Source: Opitutaceae bacterium (GTDB taxonomy: Bacteria; Verrucomicrobiota; Verrucomicrobiia; Opitutales; Opitutaceae). Taken from it: a DNA stretch of 37,896 nucleotides. The position numbers and the translations under genes were made by a program. The notes under the pieces are model-generated. The model ran no database searches. It was not told where the DNA came from and saw only the letters and a list, made by a program, of their open reading frames with translations. Of the stretch, positions 1 to 8,645 are shown one piece after another. The first letter of the stretch is position 1. Every line of letters begins with the position of its first letter. The stretch lies in assembly GCA_003164715.1 (NCBI GenBank), contig PLTZ01000044.1:1-37896 (forward strand). Direction: 5' to 3'.

Positions 1-61
1 CAAGATCTGTCTGGACCTCCCGCTCCTTGGCCCGGGCGCGGCCCCGCCGCCAAAGCCCCGG
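1..61. other. Left edge, no gene seen
   Basis: This short GC-rich stretch lies 3' of the Dcp stop codon and runs to the window edge. I see no convincing terminator with a T-tract and no partial coding region that can be supported. Confidence 0.4.
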
Positions 62-2203
62 TCAGTTCCCGGGCTCGTCGAGGCCCCTGTGGCGGAGCAG
101 CGGCCCGATCTCCGGGTCGCCGCCCGAGAACTCGCGGAAGAGCACCTTGGGCTCCACGCTGTCGCCGTGGGAGAGGACCGTCGCGCGGAAGTGGTCGCCG
201 TTGGCGCGCGTCAGCCCGCCGTTCTTCTGGAACCACTCGATGCTGTCCGCGACGAGCACGTCCGACCAGATGTAGGCGTAGTACCCCGCCGAGTACCCGA
301 TGTAGAAGACGTGGGCGAAGTAGGTGCTCCGGTAGCGCGGCGGCACGGGCGCAAAGTCGGCGCCGTACCTCCTGAAGGTGGCCTCCTCGAACGCCGCGAC
401 GTTGGTCGGTATCTGGTCGGGTTTGAGCGTGTGCCAGGCCTGGTCCAGGAGTGTGGCCTTGAGGTACTCGGTCGTCTCGAAGCCCTCGTTGAACTTCCGT
501 GTGGAGAGCATCTTCGCCAGCAGCGCCTCGGGCATCGGCTCCCCGGTCTTGTAGTGCCTCGCGTAGTGCTTCACCACCTCGGGCCACGCGGCCCACATCT
601 CGTTCACCTGCGAGGGGTACTCGACAAAGTCGCGCGGCACGCTCGTCCCCGCGAACGTGGGGTACTCCACGTGCGAGAACATGCCGTGCAGGCCGTGCCC
701 GAACTCGTGGAAGAGCGTCACGACCTCGTCGTAGGTCAGGAGCGTCGGCTCGCCCGTCGGGGGCTTGGGGATGTTGTGGTGGTTGGCCACGACGGGTTTG
801 TCCCCGAAGAGCCCGGACTGGGAAACATACTCGTTCATCCAGGCGCCGCCCTGCTTGGAGGGCCGCGCATAGAAGTCCTCGAGCAGGAGTGCGAGCGGCT
901 GGCCGTCCGCGTCATAAACCTCGAAGACGCGCACGTCCGGCACGTAGACCGGGAGGTCGTGGCGCTCCTTGAACGTGAGGCCATAGAGCCTGTGGGCCGC
1001 GAAGAAGACCCCGTTCTCCAGGACGCTGTTCAATTCGAAGTACGGCTTGAGCTGCGCCTCGTCGAAGGCGTAGCGGGCCTTCCGCACCTTCTCCGAGTAG
1101 TAGTCCCAGTCCCACGCCGCCAACTTGAAGGCGCCGTGCTCCTGGTCGATGACAGCCTGCATGTCGGCGGCCTCGCGCCTGGCCTTCGCCACGGCCGGCG
1201 ACACGAGCTGGGCGAGGAGCTTGTCGACTTCGCCGACGGTCTGCGCCATCTGGTCCTCCACGCGGTAGGCCGCGTGGCTCTCGTAGCCCAGCAGCGCGGC
1301 CTGCTCGGCGCGCACCTTGGCGATCCTCTCGATGGTGGCCTGGTTGTCGAAGGCCCCCCCGTGGCTCCCGCGCGAGAGCGAGGCCTCCATGATCCGCTGC
1401 CGGAGCGCCCGGTTCCCGAGGGAGGCGAGGGGGGGCTGACCCGTGGTGTTTTCGAGCGCGATGACATACGCCCCCGGCTTGTTCTCCGCCTTCGCCTGGG
1501 CCTCGAGGCCCGCGATCTCGGCATCGGAGAGCCCGGCGAGCTCCGCGCGGTCGCGGACGACGACCGACGACGCATTCTTCTCGTTGAGGATGTTCTGGCT
1601 GCAGGCGCTCTCGAGGCTCGCCAGCTCCGCGTTCAGGGCCTTCAGGCGCGTCTTGTCGGATTCGGCGAGGAGTGCGCCGGCGCGGACAAAGTCCCGGTAA
1701 TAGCGCTCGACCAGTCGGAGCGACTCCGGGTCAAGACCGAGCGTCGAGCGCTGATTGTAGACGGCCTTGACCCTGGCGAACAGCGCAGCGTTCAGGTAGA
1801 TGGCGTCGTTGTGGGCGGACAGCCGCGGGGCCATGAGGCCGTCGATCCTCTCGATCTCGTCGTCGGTGTTGGCCTCCTTGAGGTTCGAGAACACGACGTT
1901 TACGCGGTTGAGCAGCCGGCCCGACCGCTCCAAGGCGACGATCGTATTGTCGAAGGTTGGCTTGCCGGGGTTCGCCGTGATCGCGTCCACCTCCTTCAGC
2001 TGGTCGGACATCCCGCGCTCGAAGGCCGGCACGTAGTCCGAATCCCTGATCCGGTCGAACGGCGGCAGGTGGAAGGGAAGGGGGCTCTCGGTGAAGAAGG
2101 GATTGTCCGTCATGGGCGGATCGGCTTGAGGGGCTCCCGCGGCCGTGTTGGCCGCCAGCGCCGAGAGGCATGCGAGGGAAAAGGAAGACAGGATATTCCG
2201 CAT
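62..2203 (-). CDS. dcp: Dcp-type peptidyl-dipeptidase, M3 metallopeptidase
   Basis: This M3-family zinc metallopeptidase removes C-terminal dipeptides from oligopeptides, serving peptide recycling or nutrition. The 713-residue protein carries the M3 site HEFGH at residues 499-503, with the third zinc ligand at Glu528, 25 residues after the second His as the family expects. The stretches DEAQLKPYFELN, PRDFVEYPSQ and the C-terminal LQHRG-like ending (LLRHRGLDEPGN) match E. coli Dcp as I remember it. A signal-peptide-like N-terminus (about residues 1-23, ending AAGA) suggests periplasmic export, whereas E. coli Dcp is cytoplasmic. It starts 14 nt after the esterase stop, so it is probably the last gene of the response regulator-fsr-esterase unit. 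OpdA is the main alternative, but the Dcp match is stronger. Confidence 0.93.
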   Translation of the reverse strand: MRNILSSFSLACLSALAANTAAGAPQADPPMTDNPFFTESPLPFHLPPFDRIRDSDYVPAFERGMSDQLKEVDAITANPGKPTFDNTIVALERSGRLLNRVNVVFSNLKEANTDDEIERIDGLMAPRLSAHNDAIYLNAALFARVKAVYNQRSTLGLDPESLRLVERYYRDFVRAGALLAESDKTRLKALNAELASLESACSQNILNEKNASSVVVRDRAELAGLSDAEIAGLEAQAKAENKPGAYVIALENTTGQPPLASLGNRALRQRIMEASLSRGSHGGAFDNQATIERIAKVRAEQAALLGYESHAAYRVEDQMAQTVGEVDKLLAQLVSPAVAKARREAADMQAVIDQEHGAFKLAAWDWDYYSEKVRKARYAFDEAQLKPYFELNSVLENGVFFAAHRLYGLTFKERHDLPVYVPDVRVFEVYDADGQPLALLLEDFYARPSKQGGAWMNEYVSQSGLFGDKPVVANHHNIPKPPTGEPTLLTYDEVVTLFHEFGHGLHGMFSHVEYPTFAGTSVPRDFVEYPSQVNEMWAAWPEVVKHYARHYKTGEPMPEALLAKMLSTRKFNEGFETTEYLKATLLDQAWHTLKPDQIPTNVAAFEEATFRRYGADFAPVPPRYRSTYFAHVFYIGYSAGYYAYIWSDVLVADSIEWFQKNGGLTRANGDHFRATVLSHGDSVEPKVLFREFSGGDPEIGPLLRHRGLDEPGN

Positions 2204-2217
2204 GCTTGCAGGAAACC

Positions 2218-2970
2218 CTACCCGAGCAGAGAGGCAAGACCTGCGCTCAAGGTGTGTGGGACGACATCGTAGTGGTTGCGCCCGGTGAACCGCTCACAGA
2301 CGAGGCGCAGGTCCCTGAAGGGCCGTTCGTTGAGCTGGCCTTCGAGAAGGCCAAGGTCGGCGGTCATCGAGGGCGTATCGTCCGCGCCGACGCCGATGTA
2401 GAGGGCTCCCTTGAGCGTGGCCTGCCGGTCCCGCAGCTTTGAGACGAGCCCCAGGATGCTGCGGTCATCCCACCAGATGGACGGGGCGCTCGCGAGGGCG
2501 AGGTCGAAGAACGGCCTGGGCTGGAAGAGGGCGTGGAGCACGAGCAGCGACCCAAGGGAATGGCCGGCCAGCATCCTCCCCGTCTCGCGCAGCGGCAGGC
2601 GCCGCACGAGTTCCGGCCAGAGGGTCGCCGAGAGATAGTCGAGGAACCGGTCCGCATGCCCGCTGTTCGGCTCGTCCGCCGAGGCGGTTGGGGTGTAGTC
2701 GCGTCCCCGCAAATTCCCGGGCTCACCAAAGCTGGCGCCGTAACCCACCCCGATGATCGCAACCGGCGGGATTCGGCCCGCCTTCCGCAGGGACCGGGCC
2801 GCCTGGACAGCCGCGTCGAAAAGGAAGTCCCCGTCCATGAGGAGCACGGCGGCCAGCGGCTCCCGGTACGGGGAGCCGCGCGGCGCGTCGACATAGATCG
2901 TGTAGTCCGTCCCGGTCTCCCCGGAATGGGAGATGAACGCGGGCTTCGCGTCGGTGATTCTGGGTTTCAT
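2218..2970 (-). CDS. Alpha/beta-hydrolase, putative esterase (esterase D/IroE-like)
   Basis: This 250-residue protein resembles the PF00756 esterase family. The nucleophile elbow GHSLG places the catalytic serine at Ser138. An oxyanion-type segment follows the LLMDGDFLFD strand near residues 43-52, and a candidate catalytic His lies in GRNHYDVVP near the C-terminus, with acidic residues in VGADDT. Members hydrolyse carboxyl esters such as formylglutathione-type thioesters, acetyl-sugars or siderophore esters; nothing visible picks the substrate. There is no signal peptide, so it is probably cytoplasmic. Its start overlaps the end of the upstream fsr gene by 4 bp (ATGA), which implies translational coupling. 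Confidence 0.8.
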   Translation of the reverse strand: MKPRITDAKPAFISHSGETGTDYTIYVDAPRGSPYREPLAAVLLMDGDFLFDAAVQAARSLRKAGRIPPVAIIGVGYGASFGEPGNLRGRDYTPTASADEPNSGHADRFLDYLSATLWPELVRRLPLRETGRMLAGHSLGSLLVLHALFQPRPFFDLALASAPSIWWDDRSILGLVSKLRDRQATLKGALYIGVGADDTPSMTADLGLLEGQLNERPFRDLRLVCERFTGRNHYDVVPHTLSAGLASLLG

Positions 2971-4226
2971 GTCGCGGAATCGGCCTCGATGGCCTCGCGT
3001 TCAAGGCGCCGGGCGCGCCGGCTTGCGCCCTCGATGTCGGGCAGGAACCAGGCGAGCAGACCGATCAGGGGGAGATAACCGCACACGTTGAAGACAAACC
3101 CGATGCTCGTGAAATCGGCGAGGCGGCCCAGGGCCGCCGCTGCGATGCCGGCGCATCCGAAGGCGAAGCCGAAGAAGAGCCCGGAGATCATGCCGACGCG
3201 CCCGGGGACGAGCTCCTGCGCGTACACGAGGATGGCCGAGAACGCGGAGGCGAGGATTAGTCCGATGACAACGGACAGGGCGACCGTCGCCGTCAGCCCG
3301 ACATGCGGCAGGACGATTGAGAACGGTGCCACGCCAAGGATCGAGATCCAGATGACGTACTTCCGGCCGAAGCGGTCGCCGAGGTGACCTCCGAGGATCG
3401 TCCCGACCGCGATTGCCGCGAGGAAGACGAAGAGCAGGTACTGTGCCCCCTGGATGCCCATACCGAAGCGCTGGATGAGGTAGAACGTGTAGTAGTTGGT
3501 CAGGCTCACCAGGTAAAAGTATTTGGAGAAGATGAGGGCGAGCAGCACCGACAGCGCCAGGATGACGGCACTTCGGGGGAGGGTGCTCGGCGGGTGCGTG
3601 GCGGCACGTTTCCTGAAATGGGGCAGGTGATGGCTGTACCAGCCGCCGACCCGGCTGAGGAGCATGATGCCCCCCAGCGCCAGGGCAGTGAACCAGAGGA
3701 TGGAGGACCGGCCATTCGGCACGATGATCAGCGCGGCTAGGAGCGGCCCGATCGAGGAGCCGAGGTTGCCGCCCGTCTGGAACACGGATTGCGCCAGACC
3801 GTACCGGTGCCCAGCCGCCATGTGGGCCACACGCGAGGCCTCCGGATGGAAGATGGCCGAGCCCATCCCCACCAGGACGGACGAGACAAGGATCATGGTG
3901 TAGCTGCTCGCAAAGGAAAGCAGCACGAGCCCGGCGAGCGTGATCGCCATCCCGGCCGCCAGGGAGTAGGGCTTGGGATGCCGGTCGGTATACCGCCCCA
4001 CCACCGGCTGCAGGACCGACGCCGTCAGCTGGAAGCTGAGCGTGATCAGCCCGATCTGCGTGAACGTGAGGCCGAACGACTCCTTCAGAACGGGGTAGAT
4101 CGAGGGAATGAGCGCCTGGAGCGTGTCATTGATCATGTGGGACGCACTCAACGCGACCAGGATACCGAAGAAGGTCTGGCGGCCGCCGACGGGCTCGGCC
4201 GCTCCAGGTTTTGGGTCGCTTTGCAC
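2967..4226 (-). CDS. fsr: Fsr-type major facilitator (fosmidomycin-resistance family)
   Basis: This is a 419-residue major facilitator with about 12 membrane segments. Several stretches match E. coli Fsr closely as I remember it: SHMINDTLQALIPSIYP near the N-terminus, GLTFTQIGLITLSFQL, LVGMGSAIFHPEASRVA, IFSKYFYLVSLTNYYTFY and ILASAFSAILVYAQELVPGR. Family members export fosmidomycin and possibly other phosphonates; the physiological substrate here is unknown. The start is GTG at 4224-4226, because no ATG lies ahead of the first membrane segment and no strong ribosome binding site is visible. It lies 48 nt after the response regulator and overlaps the esterase by 4 bp. The drug-resistance role is an inference from the family. 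Confidence 0.92.
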   Translation of the reverse strand: MQSDPKPGAAEPVGGRQTFFGILVALSASHMINDTLQALIPSIYPVLKESFGLTFTQIGLITLSFQLTASVLQPVVGRYTDRHPKPYSLAAGMAITLAGLVLLSFASSYTMILVSSVLVGMGSAIFHPEASRVAHMAAGHRYGLAQSVFQTGGNLGSSIGPLLAALIIVPNGRSSILWFTALALGGIMLLSRVGGWYSHHLPHFRKRAATHPPSTLPRSAVILALSVLLALIFSKYFYLVSLTNYYTFYLIQRFGMGIQGAQYLLFVFLAAIAVGTILGGHLGDRFGRKYVIWISILGVAPFSIVLPHVGLTATVALSVVIGLILASAFSAILVYAQELVPGRVGMISGLFFGFAFGCAGIAAAALGRLADFTSIGFVFNVCGYLPLIGLLAWFLPDIEGASRRARRLEREAIEADSAT

Positions 4227-4274
4227 CGGACTTTGGTAGCCGGGATCGGAGGATCTGCAACCCAGACCGTGCGA

Positions 4275-4934
4275 TTATGGGGCGGGCCGTGGGCGCTGGG
4301 CCACCGGGGGCCGCTTCAGCCCGCATCGCCGCGCGAATCGGGCGGATTCGGCGCGGGACCGGAGCCCCAGCTTCCGCATGATGTTGAAGCGGTGCTTCTC
4401 CACGGTCTCCGGGGAAACCTGGAGCTGGGCCGCGATCTTGGCGTCCGACAGGGGCTCCCCGACGAGGCTCAGGATCGTCTGCTCGCGGTCCGTCAGGACC
4501 TTGTCGAAGGCGACCGGGTTGCGGCTGTGGGCCCGGCACGCCTCCATGAAGGGCATCGGAAAGTAGGTCGAGCCGCGCTCGATCGCCGCGATCGCCAGGC
4601 TCAGCTCCGAGACGGTGTTCGTGGACTTGTCGATGAACCCCTGGACGTCCGCGCGCTCGATCCTGCAGAGCAGGTAGTCGTCAAAAAAGGACGAGATCAC
4701 GAGCGTCTTGAGCAGCGCCCGCTTGCGGCGCACGGAGCGCAGCACCTCGAAGCCGTCCATGTCGGGAAGGTGGATGTCGAGGACGAGAAGATCGGGGTGC
4801 GCCGACGGCACGACAAGCAGCGCCTCGCGCCCGGTCCCGGCTTCGCCCACCACCTCGTGCCCGAGGTCCGCCGCGCACGCCTTGTGCAGGACATCGCGGA
4901 AAAGGCGCTCGTCTTCGACAATGGCGATCTTCAT
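4275..4934 (-). CDS. NarL/LuxR-type two-component response regulator
   Basis: The N-terminal receiver domain (about residues 1-120) has the acidic pair Glu7/Asp8, the phosphoacceptor Asp53 in VLDIHLPDMDGFEVL, and Lys103. The C-terminal LuxR-type helix-turn-helix (about 145-205) contains LTDREQTILSLV and VSPETVEKHRFNIMRKLGL, typical of NarL/FixJ regulators. It should be a phosphorylation-controlled DNA-binding regulator. No histidine kinase is visible in the window, so its partner must be encoded elsewhere. It lies 74 nt downstream of the asparaginase gene and 48 nt upstream of fsr, and may control this transporter/peptidase unit or simply be co-transcribed with it. The proline-rich tail is not informative. 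Confidence 0.92.
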   Translation of the reverse strand: MKIAIVEDERLFRDVLHKACAADLGHEVVGEAGTGREALLVVPSAHPDLLVLDIHLPDMDGFEVLRSVRRKRALLKTLVISSFFDDYLLCRIERADVQGFIDKSTNTVSELSLAIAAIERGSTYFPMPFMEACRAHSRNPVAFDKVLTDREQTILSLVGEPLSDAKIAAQLQVSPETVEKHRFNIMRKLGLRSRAESARFARRCGLKRPPVAQRPRPAP

Positions 4935-4982
4935 CGGGCACGGAATCTTGCGGCCGCGCCCCGGAAAGTGAAGCTCTCATCC

Positions 4983-4998
4983 TACCGGAAAGCCGGTA
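4983..4998. other. Small perfect hairpin between asparaginase and regulator genes
   Basis: The arms TACCGG and CCGGTA flank a 4-nt loop, in the 74-nt gap between the asparaginase stop and the response regulator start. No T-run follows on the minus strand, so it is not a classical intrinsic terminator. It could be an mRNA-stability element, an attenuator or chance. Confidence 0.25.
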
Positions 4999-5008
4999 AG
5001 GGCGCGCT

Positions 5009-6031
5009 TCAGTAAGCGTAAAACATCTCCTGGAGCGCCGCCGGATCCCGGGTCTGCATGAGCCCGAGCATCAGCAGGATCCGCGCCTTCTGCGGGTTCA
5101 GCTCGTCGGCGGCGATGAACCCGAGCCGGTCGTCGTCCACCTCGATGTTGCGTTCGACGATGCCGCCGCCTGTGCGGGTGCTGCGCACGACGGCAAGGCC
5201 GGCGCGAGAAGCCTTCGCTGCCGCGGCCAGGGCCGCCGAGCCCAGGTTGCCGTTGCCGACGCCCGCGACTACGAGGCCGCGGGCCCCCCCGCGGACCGCG
5301 GCGTCGATCAGGCCCCTTCCCATCCCTGCGTAGGCGTAGATGATGTCGACGCGGGGCATCGCCGCCTTCCCGGGGATGAGAAAAGCGCTCCCGAGCGTGT
5401 TGCGCCGGACCGGGGCGCCGTAGTAGTGGATGCGCCCGGAGCTGACGAGACCGGCGAGGCCCCGGTGGGTGCTCTTGAAGGTCCCTACCTGGGTCGTGTT
5501 CGTCTTTGCCACCTCCCGGGCGAAATGGATCTCGTCGTTTGCGACGACGAGGACGCCACGGCCCCCCGCTTCGGGGTCGGCCGCCGTGGCGACCGCATTG
5601 AAGAGGTTCATGGGGCCGTCGGCGCTCATCGCCGTGGCGGGCCGCATGGCGCCGACCAGCACGACCGGCTTTGAGCTCTTGACCACTAGGTTGAGGAAAT
5701 ACGCCGTCTCCTCCATCGTGTCGGTCCCGTGCGTGATCACGACCCCGGCCACGTCGGGGCGGTCGAGCGCCGCCTGGGTCCTTCGGGAGAGGGTGCGCCA
5801 GACCGCCTCGCCCATGTCCTGGCTGCCGATGCTGGCGACGTGCTCAACGTGGAGCCTCGCAAGGCGTTCGATCCCCGGGGCCGCCGCGATCAGGGACTCG
5901 ATCGAGAAGATCGCGGTTTGGTAGCCGCGGCCCGGTCGGGGCATCTCCGCCCCCGCGATTGTCCCGCCCGTGGCGAGGACGGCGACAAGCGGCCGGGAGG
6001 GGTGGGGTACGGATGCGCGCGAGGGGGCCAT
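5009..6031 (-). CDS. L-asparaginase (type II-like)
   Basis: This enzyme hydrolyses asparagine to aspartate and ammonia. In the 340-residue protein the first catalytic motif ATGGTIAG gives nucleophile Thr24. The substrate-binding IGSQDM contains Ser70, and the second signature THGTDTMEET contains Thr103-Asp104, equivalent to Thr12, Ser58 and Thr89-Asp90 of E. coli AnsB. GAMRPATAMSADGPMNL also matches the family. No signal peptide is apparent, although it looks like the high-affinity type, so a cytoplasmic location is likely. The chosen ATG leaves about 15 residues before the first strand. It is divergent from the nucleotidyltransferase gene across an 85-nt gap and 74 nt upstream of the response regulator. 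Confidence 0.94.
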   Translation of the reverse strand: MAPSRASVPHPSRPLVAVLATGGTIAGAEMPRPGRGYQTAIFSIESLIAAAPGIERLARLHVEHVASIGSQDMGEAVWRTLSRRTQAALDRPDVAGVVITHGTDTMEETAYFLNLVVKSSKPVVLVGAMRPATAMSADGPMNLFNAVATAADPEAGGRGVLVVANDEIHFAREVAKTNTTQVGTFKSTHRGLAGLVSSGRIHYYGAPVRRNTLGSAFLIPGKAAMPRVDIIYAYAGMGRGLIDAAVRGGARGLVVAGVGNGNLGSAALAAAAKASRAGLAVVRSTRTGGGIVERNIEVDDDRLGFIAADELNPQKARILLMLGLMQTRDPAALQEMFYAY

Positions 6032-6116
6032 GGACCGCGATCATGGACCTCCCGCGCATTGTGTCTAGCCGCCTGCGGCTTGACCAATCGGGGCGTTTGG
6101 GCCGTGTTGCACAGGG

Positions 6117-6989
6117 ATGGCCCCGTCTCTCCTCGTCCTTGCCGCCGGAATGGGCTCCCGCTACGGGGGGCTCAAGCAGATCGACCCGGTCGGGCCGTCG
6201 GGCGAGACCGTGCTCGACTATGCCGTCTTTGACGCGGTGAGGGCCGGCTTCGGCCGGGTGGCCTTTGTCATCCGCCGGGAGCTTGAGGAGACGTTCCGGA
6301 CGGCGGTGCTCGCGAAGTATTCCGGCAGGATCCCCGTGGAGCTGGTCTTCCAGGAGGCGGACGACCTGCCGCAGGGGGTCGGCCCGTTTGCGGGCCGGGA
6401 GAAGCCCTGGGGGACGGGCCACGCGGTCTGGTGCGCGCGGGCGGCGATGGGAGGCCCGTTCGGGGTCATCAACGCCGACGACTTCTACGGTGCAGGCTCC
6501 TTCGCCCGCCTCGCGGCGTTTCTTCGGAACGCGCAGGGCGCCCGGTTCGCGATCGTGGGATTTCGCCTTGGCAACACGCTCTCCGAAAACGGTACGGTGT
6601 CCCGCGGCGTATGCAGGGTGGAGGACGGGCGCCTGGTCTCCATCACAGAGGAGCGGGCGATCGCCCGCCCAGACGTGGGCCGGGGCCTGCGCTTCACCGG
6701 GGAGGAGACCGTCTCGATGAACTTCTGGGGCTTCACGCCAGCCGTCTTCGGGGGGCTGGAAGCGGGGCTGCGCGCGTTCCTTGCGGCCCCAGGATCGGAT
6801 CCTAAGGCGGAGTTCTACCTGCCCGCTGCCGTCTCCGACCTGGTGGCGCAGGGAGCGGCATCCGTGGAGGTCCTTCCCAGCAAGGAGGAATGGTTTGGCA
6901 TCACCTACAGGGAGGACCGAGGGCGGGTGGCGGAGGCGATCGGGGCGCTTGTCGCCCGGGGCGCGTACCCCGCCCAGCTATTCCCTTAA
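6117..6989 (+). CDS. Sugar-phosphate nucleotidyltransferase family protein
   Basis: This 290-residue protein has the nucleotidyltransferase signature LAAGMGSRYGGLKQ at residues 8-20 and a later GVINADDFYG segment that supplies the metal-binding Asp of NDP-sugar pyrophosphorylases. HAVWCARAAMGGPFGVINADDF, EFYLPAAVSDLV and EWFGITYREDRGRV are typical of a subgroup that often lies beside sugar kinases. The expected reaction is NTP + sugar-1-phosphate to NDP-sugar; base and sugar specificity cannot be read. The gene converges on the amino-sugar kinase, with stop codons only 8 nt apart. That neighbourhood, rather than the sequence, suggests hexosamine-related substrates. Confidence 0.82.
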   Translation: MAPSLLVLAAGMGSRYGGLKQIDPVGPSGETVLDYAVFDAVRAGFGRVAFVIRRELEETFRTAVLAKYSGRIPVELVFQEADDLPQGVGPFAGREKPWGTGHAVWCARAAMGGPFGVINADDFYGAGSFARLAAFLRNAQGARFAIVGFRLGNTLSENGTVSRGVCRVEDGRLVSITEERAIARPDVGRGLRFTGEETVSMNFWGFTPAVFGGLEAGLRAFLAAPGSDPKAEFYLPAAVSDLVAQGAASVEVLPSKEEWFGITYREDRGRVAEAIGALVARGAYPAQLFP

Positions 6990-6997
6990 GGCGGCCG

Positions 6998-7885
6998 CTA
7001 GCCCGGATCGCGCGCGAGCAGGAGGCGCACGCCCTCGATGGGCGGCTCGGTGATCGGGGAGAGGGGAAAGGGGGCCCTCGAGGACAGGGCCTGGAACGCG
7101 AAGGGATGGTTAAGGATGTGCCCGCTCACCCCCGCACGGAACGTGTCGGGCCGCTTCCCTGGAAAGAGCTTCCCCGCCACCGCCACGGCCAGCGCGAGAA
7201 GCTGCCCGACGGAGGCCGCCACGGCCTCGCCCGCCGCCGCGTCCCCGCCGGCCGCGAGGCGGAGCACCTCCGGCGCCAGCGAAGCGACGCCGTTGTTGAT
7301 GGAGGGATCCCCGTAGAAGTAGCCCGCAACGGCGCCCGCCGTCGACTCCCCGGTCCTTTCGCGGACAAGCGCACCGAGGCCGGACGGGGGCGCCCAGCCC
7401 TGGAGCTCGACGAGCGCACGGGCGATCGTGCGCCGCCCGAGGTCATAGCCGCTTCCCTCGTCGCCAAACCTCCATCCGGTCCCCCCGGCGTAGTGGACCG
7501 CGCCGTCCGCCGTCCGTGCGGCCACAAACGAGCCGGTGCCGGCGTGAAGGACAAGGCCCGGCGCGCCCCTCGTGGCGAGCTCAAGGACGGGTATCGAGTC
7601 GTCAACCGTCGTGACGCGCCCGAGGCCGATCAGCTCGGCGCCGAACTCCCTCCAGAAGCTCCGGCTTCCCGCCATGCAGAGGAGCGTCGCCGAAACCTCG
7701 GCCTGCGGATGCCCCGCCTGGACCGCCTCAAGGGTCTCGGAGGCGATCTCCCTGGCGCGGGCCGAGCCGACCAGGCTCGGGCTGCACCCGAGGCCCGTGT
7801 GCCGGGCGGCGATGGCGCCGGACGGGTCCACGAGAATGCACTCCGTCTTCGTGCCGCCGCCATCCACGCCGATCTTCCAGTGCAT
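6998..7885 (-). CDS. BadF/BadG-type ATPase, probable N-acetylglucosamine/MurNAc kinase
   Basis: The 295-residue protein has the ASKHA fold of the GlcNAc-kinase branch of the BadF/BadG/BcrA/BcrD family. The phosphate-1 motif DGGGTKTE is at residues 8-15. The adenosine/phosphate-2 region HAGTGSF lies around 115-120, and GWRFGDEGSGYDLG around 137-150 matches eukaryotic NAGK and bacterial MurK-type kinases. It should phosphorylate an amino sugar with ATP; GlcNAc versus MurNAc cannot be decided by eye. It is the last gene of a minus-strand unit, 9 nt downstream of the SIS protein, which supports a joint role in amino-sugar catabolism or cell-wall recycling. Confidence 0.85.
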   Translation of the reverse strand: MHWKIGVDGGGTKTECILVDPSGAIAARHTGLGCSPSLVGSARAREIASETLEAVQAGHPQAEVSATLLCMAGSRSFWREFGAELIGLGRVTTVDDSIPVLELATRGAPGLVLHAGTGSFVAARTADGAVHYAGGTGWRFGDEGSGYDLGRRTIARALVELQGWAPPSGLGALVRERTGESTAGAVAGYFYGDPSINNGVASLAPEVLRLAAGGDAAAGEAVAASVGQLLALAVAVAGKLFPGKRPDTFRAGVSGHILNHPFAFQALSSRAPFPLSPITEPPIEGVRLLLARDPG

Positions 7886-7894
7886 GGGGTGGCG

Positions 7895-8623
7895 TCAGGC
7901 GAGCTGGCGGCTGAGGCGGCCCTTGTAGCGCCGGGCGAGCTCCCGGTTGTGCTCAATGGCCCCGGGCAGGTTCTGGCTCTTGAGCACGGGGAGCGGATGG
8001 CCGTTCGACCGGAGCCACTCCACGACCTCGAGCATCAGCCAGTTCAGGACCGAGCAGCCGATAAGGGTCGACGTGGGTCCGGCACTGATCCCGTCCGCGA
8101 CCTCGACAATGGCGTCGCCCGGGACACCGCCGTTGTCCAGGACGTGGTCGGCCACCTCGAAGAGCCTCTTGCCCGACGGATGATGGGAGGGCGTGGCCCG
8201 GGACATGGCGAGGCAGGTGAGGGCCGCTACCGTCAGCCCCTTGGACTTCGCATAGAGCGCCACGTCGATCGGCGACGCGTTCTTGCCGGAGTTAGAGATC
8301 ACGATCACGGTCTCCCCGGCGATCAGCTGGTACTGCCGGTCATAGCGCGCGGCCAGCCTCTCGCCGTACCCCGGCAGGTTTTCGATGAACCCTCCCGTGG
8401 GGTCGATGATCCCGGTCACGCAGACAAGCCCGCCCGCCCGCCCGATGATCTCGCGGGAGATGAGCTCGCTGTGTCCGCTGCCGAACGTGTGGACGACCCC
8501 GCCCCGGGCGACCGACTGGCCGATGACCGGGGCGAGCCGGGCGATAACCGGTGCGTTGAAGGCGCGTGCTCTCTCAAGGAGCCTGCCGGCGCGCTCATGG
8601 TAAAGGTCTGCGAATGAGGGCAT
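7895..8623 (-). CDS. SIS-domain sugar isomerase-like protein (UPF0309 type)
   Basis: I start the protein at ATG 8621-8623, giving 242 residues beginning MPSFADLYHERAG. The open frame runs 63 codons further upstream, but that part is arginine/serine/proline-rich, overlaps the methyltransferase gene and looks like shadow sequence. The SIS domain shows FGSGHS at 47-52 and ISNSGKNASPID at 109-120, the two phosphosugar-binding loops. The overall pattern (HTFGSGHS, GIIDPTGGFIENLPGYG) fits the UPF0309 group. It probably isomerises or senses an amino-sugar phosphate made by the adjacent kinase. The EGGRPP-type signature of MurQ etherase was not recognised, so I do not call it MurQ. Confidence 0.85.
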   Translation of the reverse strand: MPSFADLYHERAGRLLERARAFNAPVIARLAPVIGQSVARGGVVHTFGSGHSELISREIIGRAGGLVCVTGIIDPTGGFIENLPGYGERLAARYDRQYQLIAGETVIVISNSGKNASPIDVALYAKSKGLTVAALTCLAMSRATPSHHPSGKRLFEVADHVLDNGGVPGDAIVEVADGISAGPTSTLIGCSVLNWLMLEVVEWLRSNGHPLPVLKSQNLPGAIEHNRELARRYKGRLSRQLA

Positions 8624-8645
8624 GGGAGTGGGCTTGGGGTCTCGC

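Noticed and set aside
89-2272. Long plus-strand open frame opposite dcp
   Set aside because: It is the mirror of a convincing M3 peptidase in GC-rich DNA; its translation is Arg/Val/Glu-biased with no motif.
6890-8617. Long plus-strand open frame opposite the kinase and SIS genes
   Set aside because: It overlaps two well-supported minus-strand genes and the end of the nucleotidyltransferase; composition is that of an antisense shadow.
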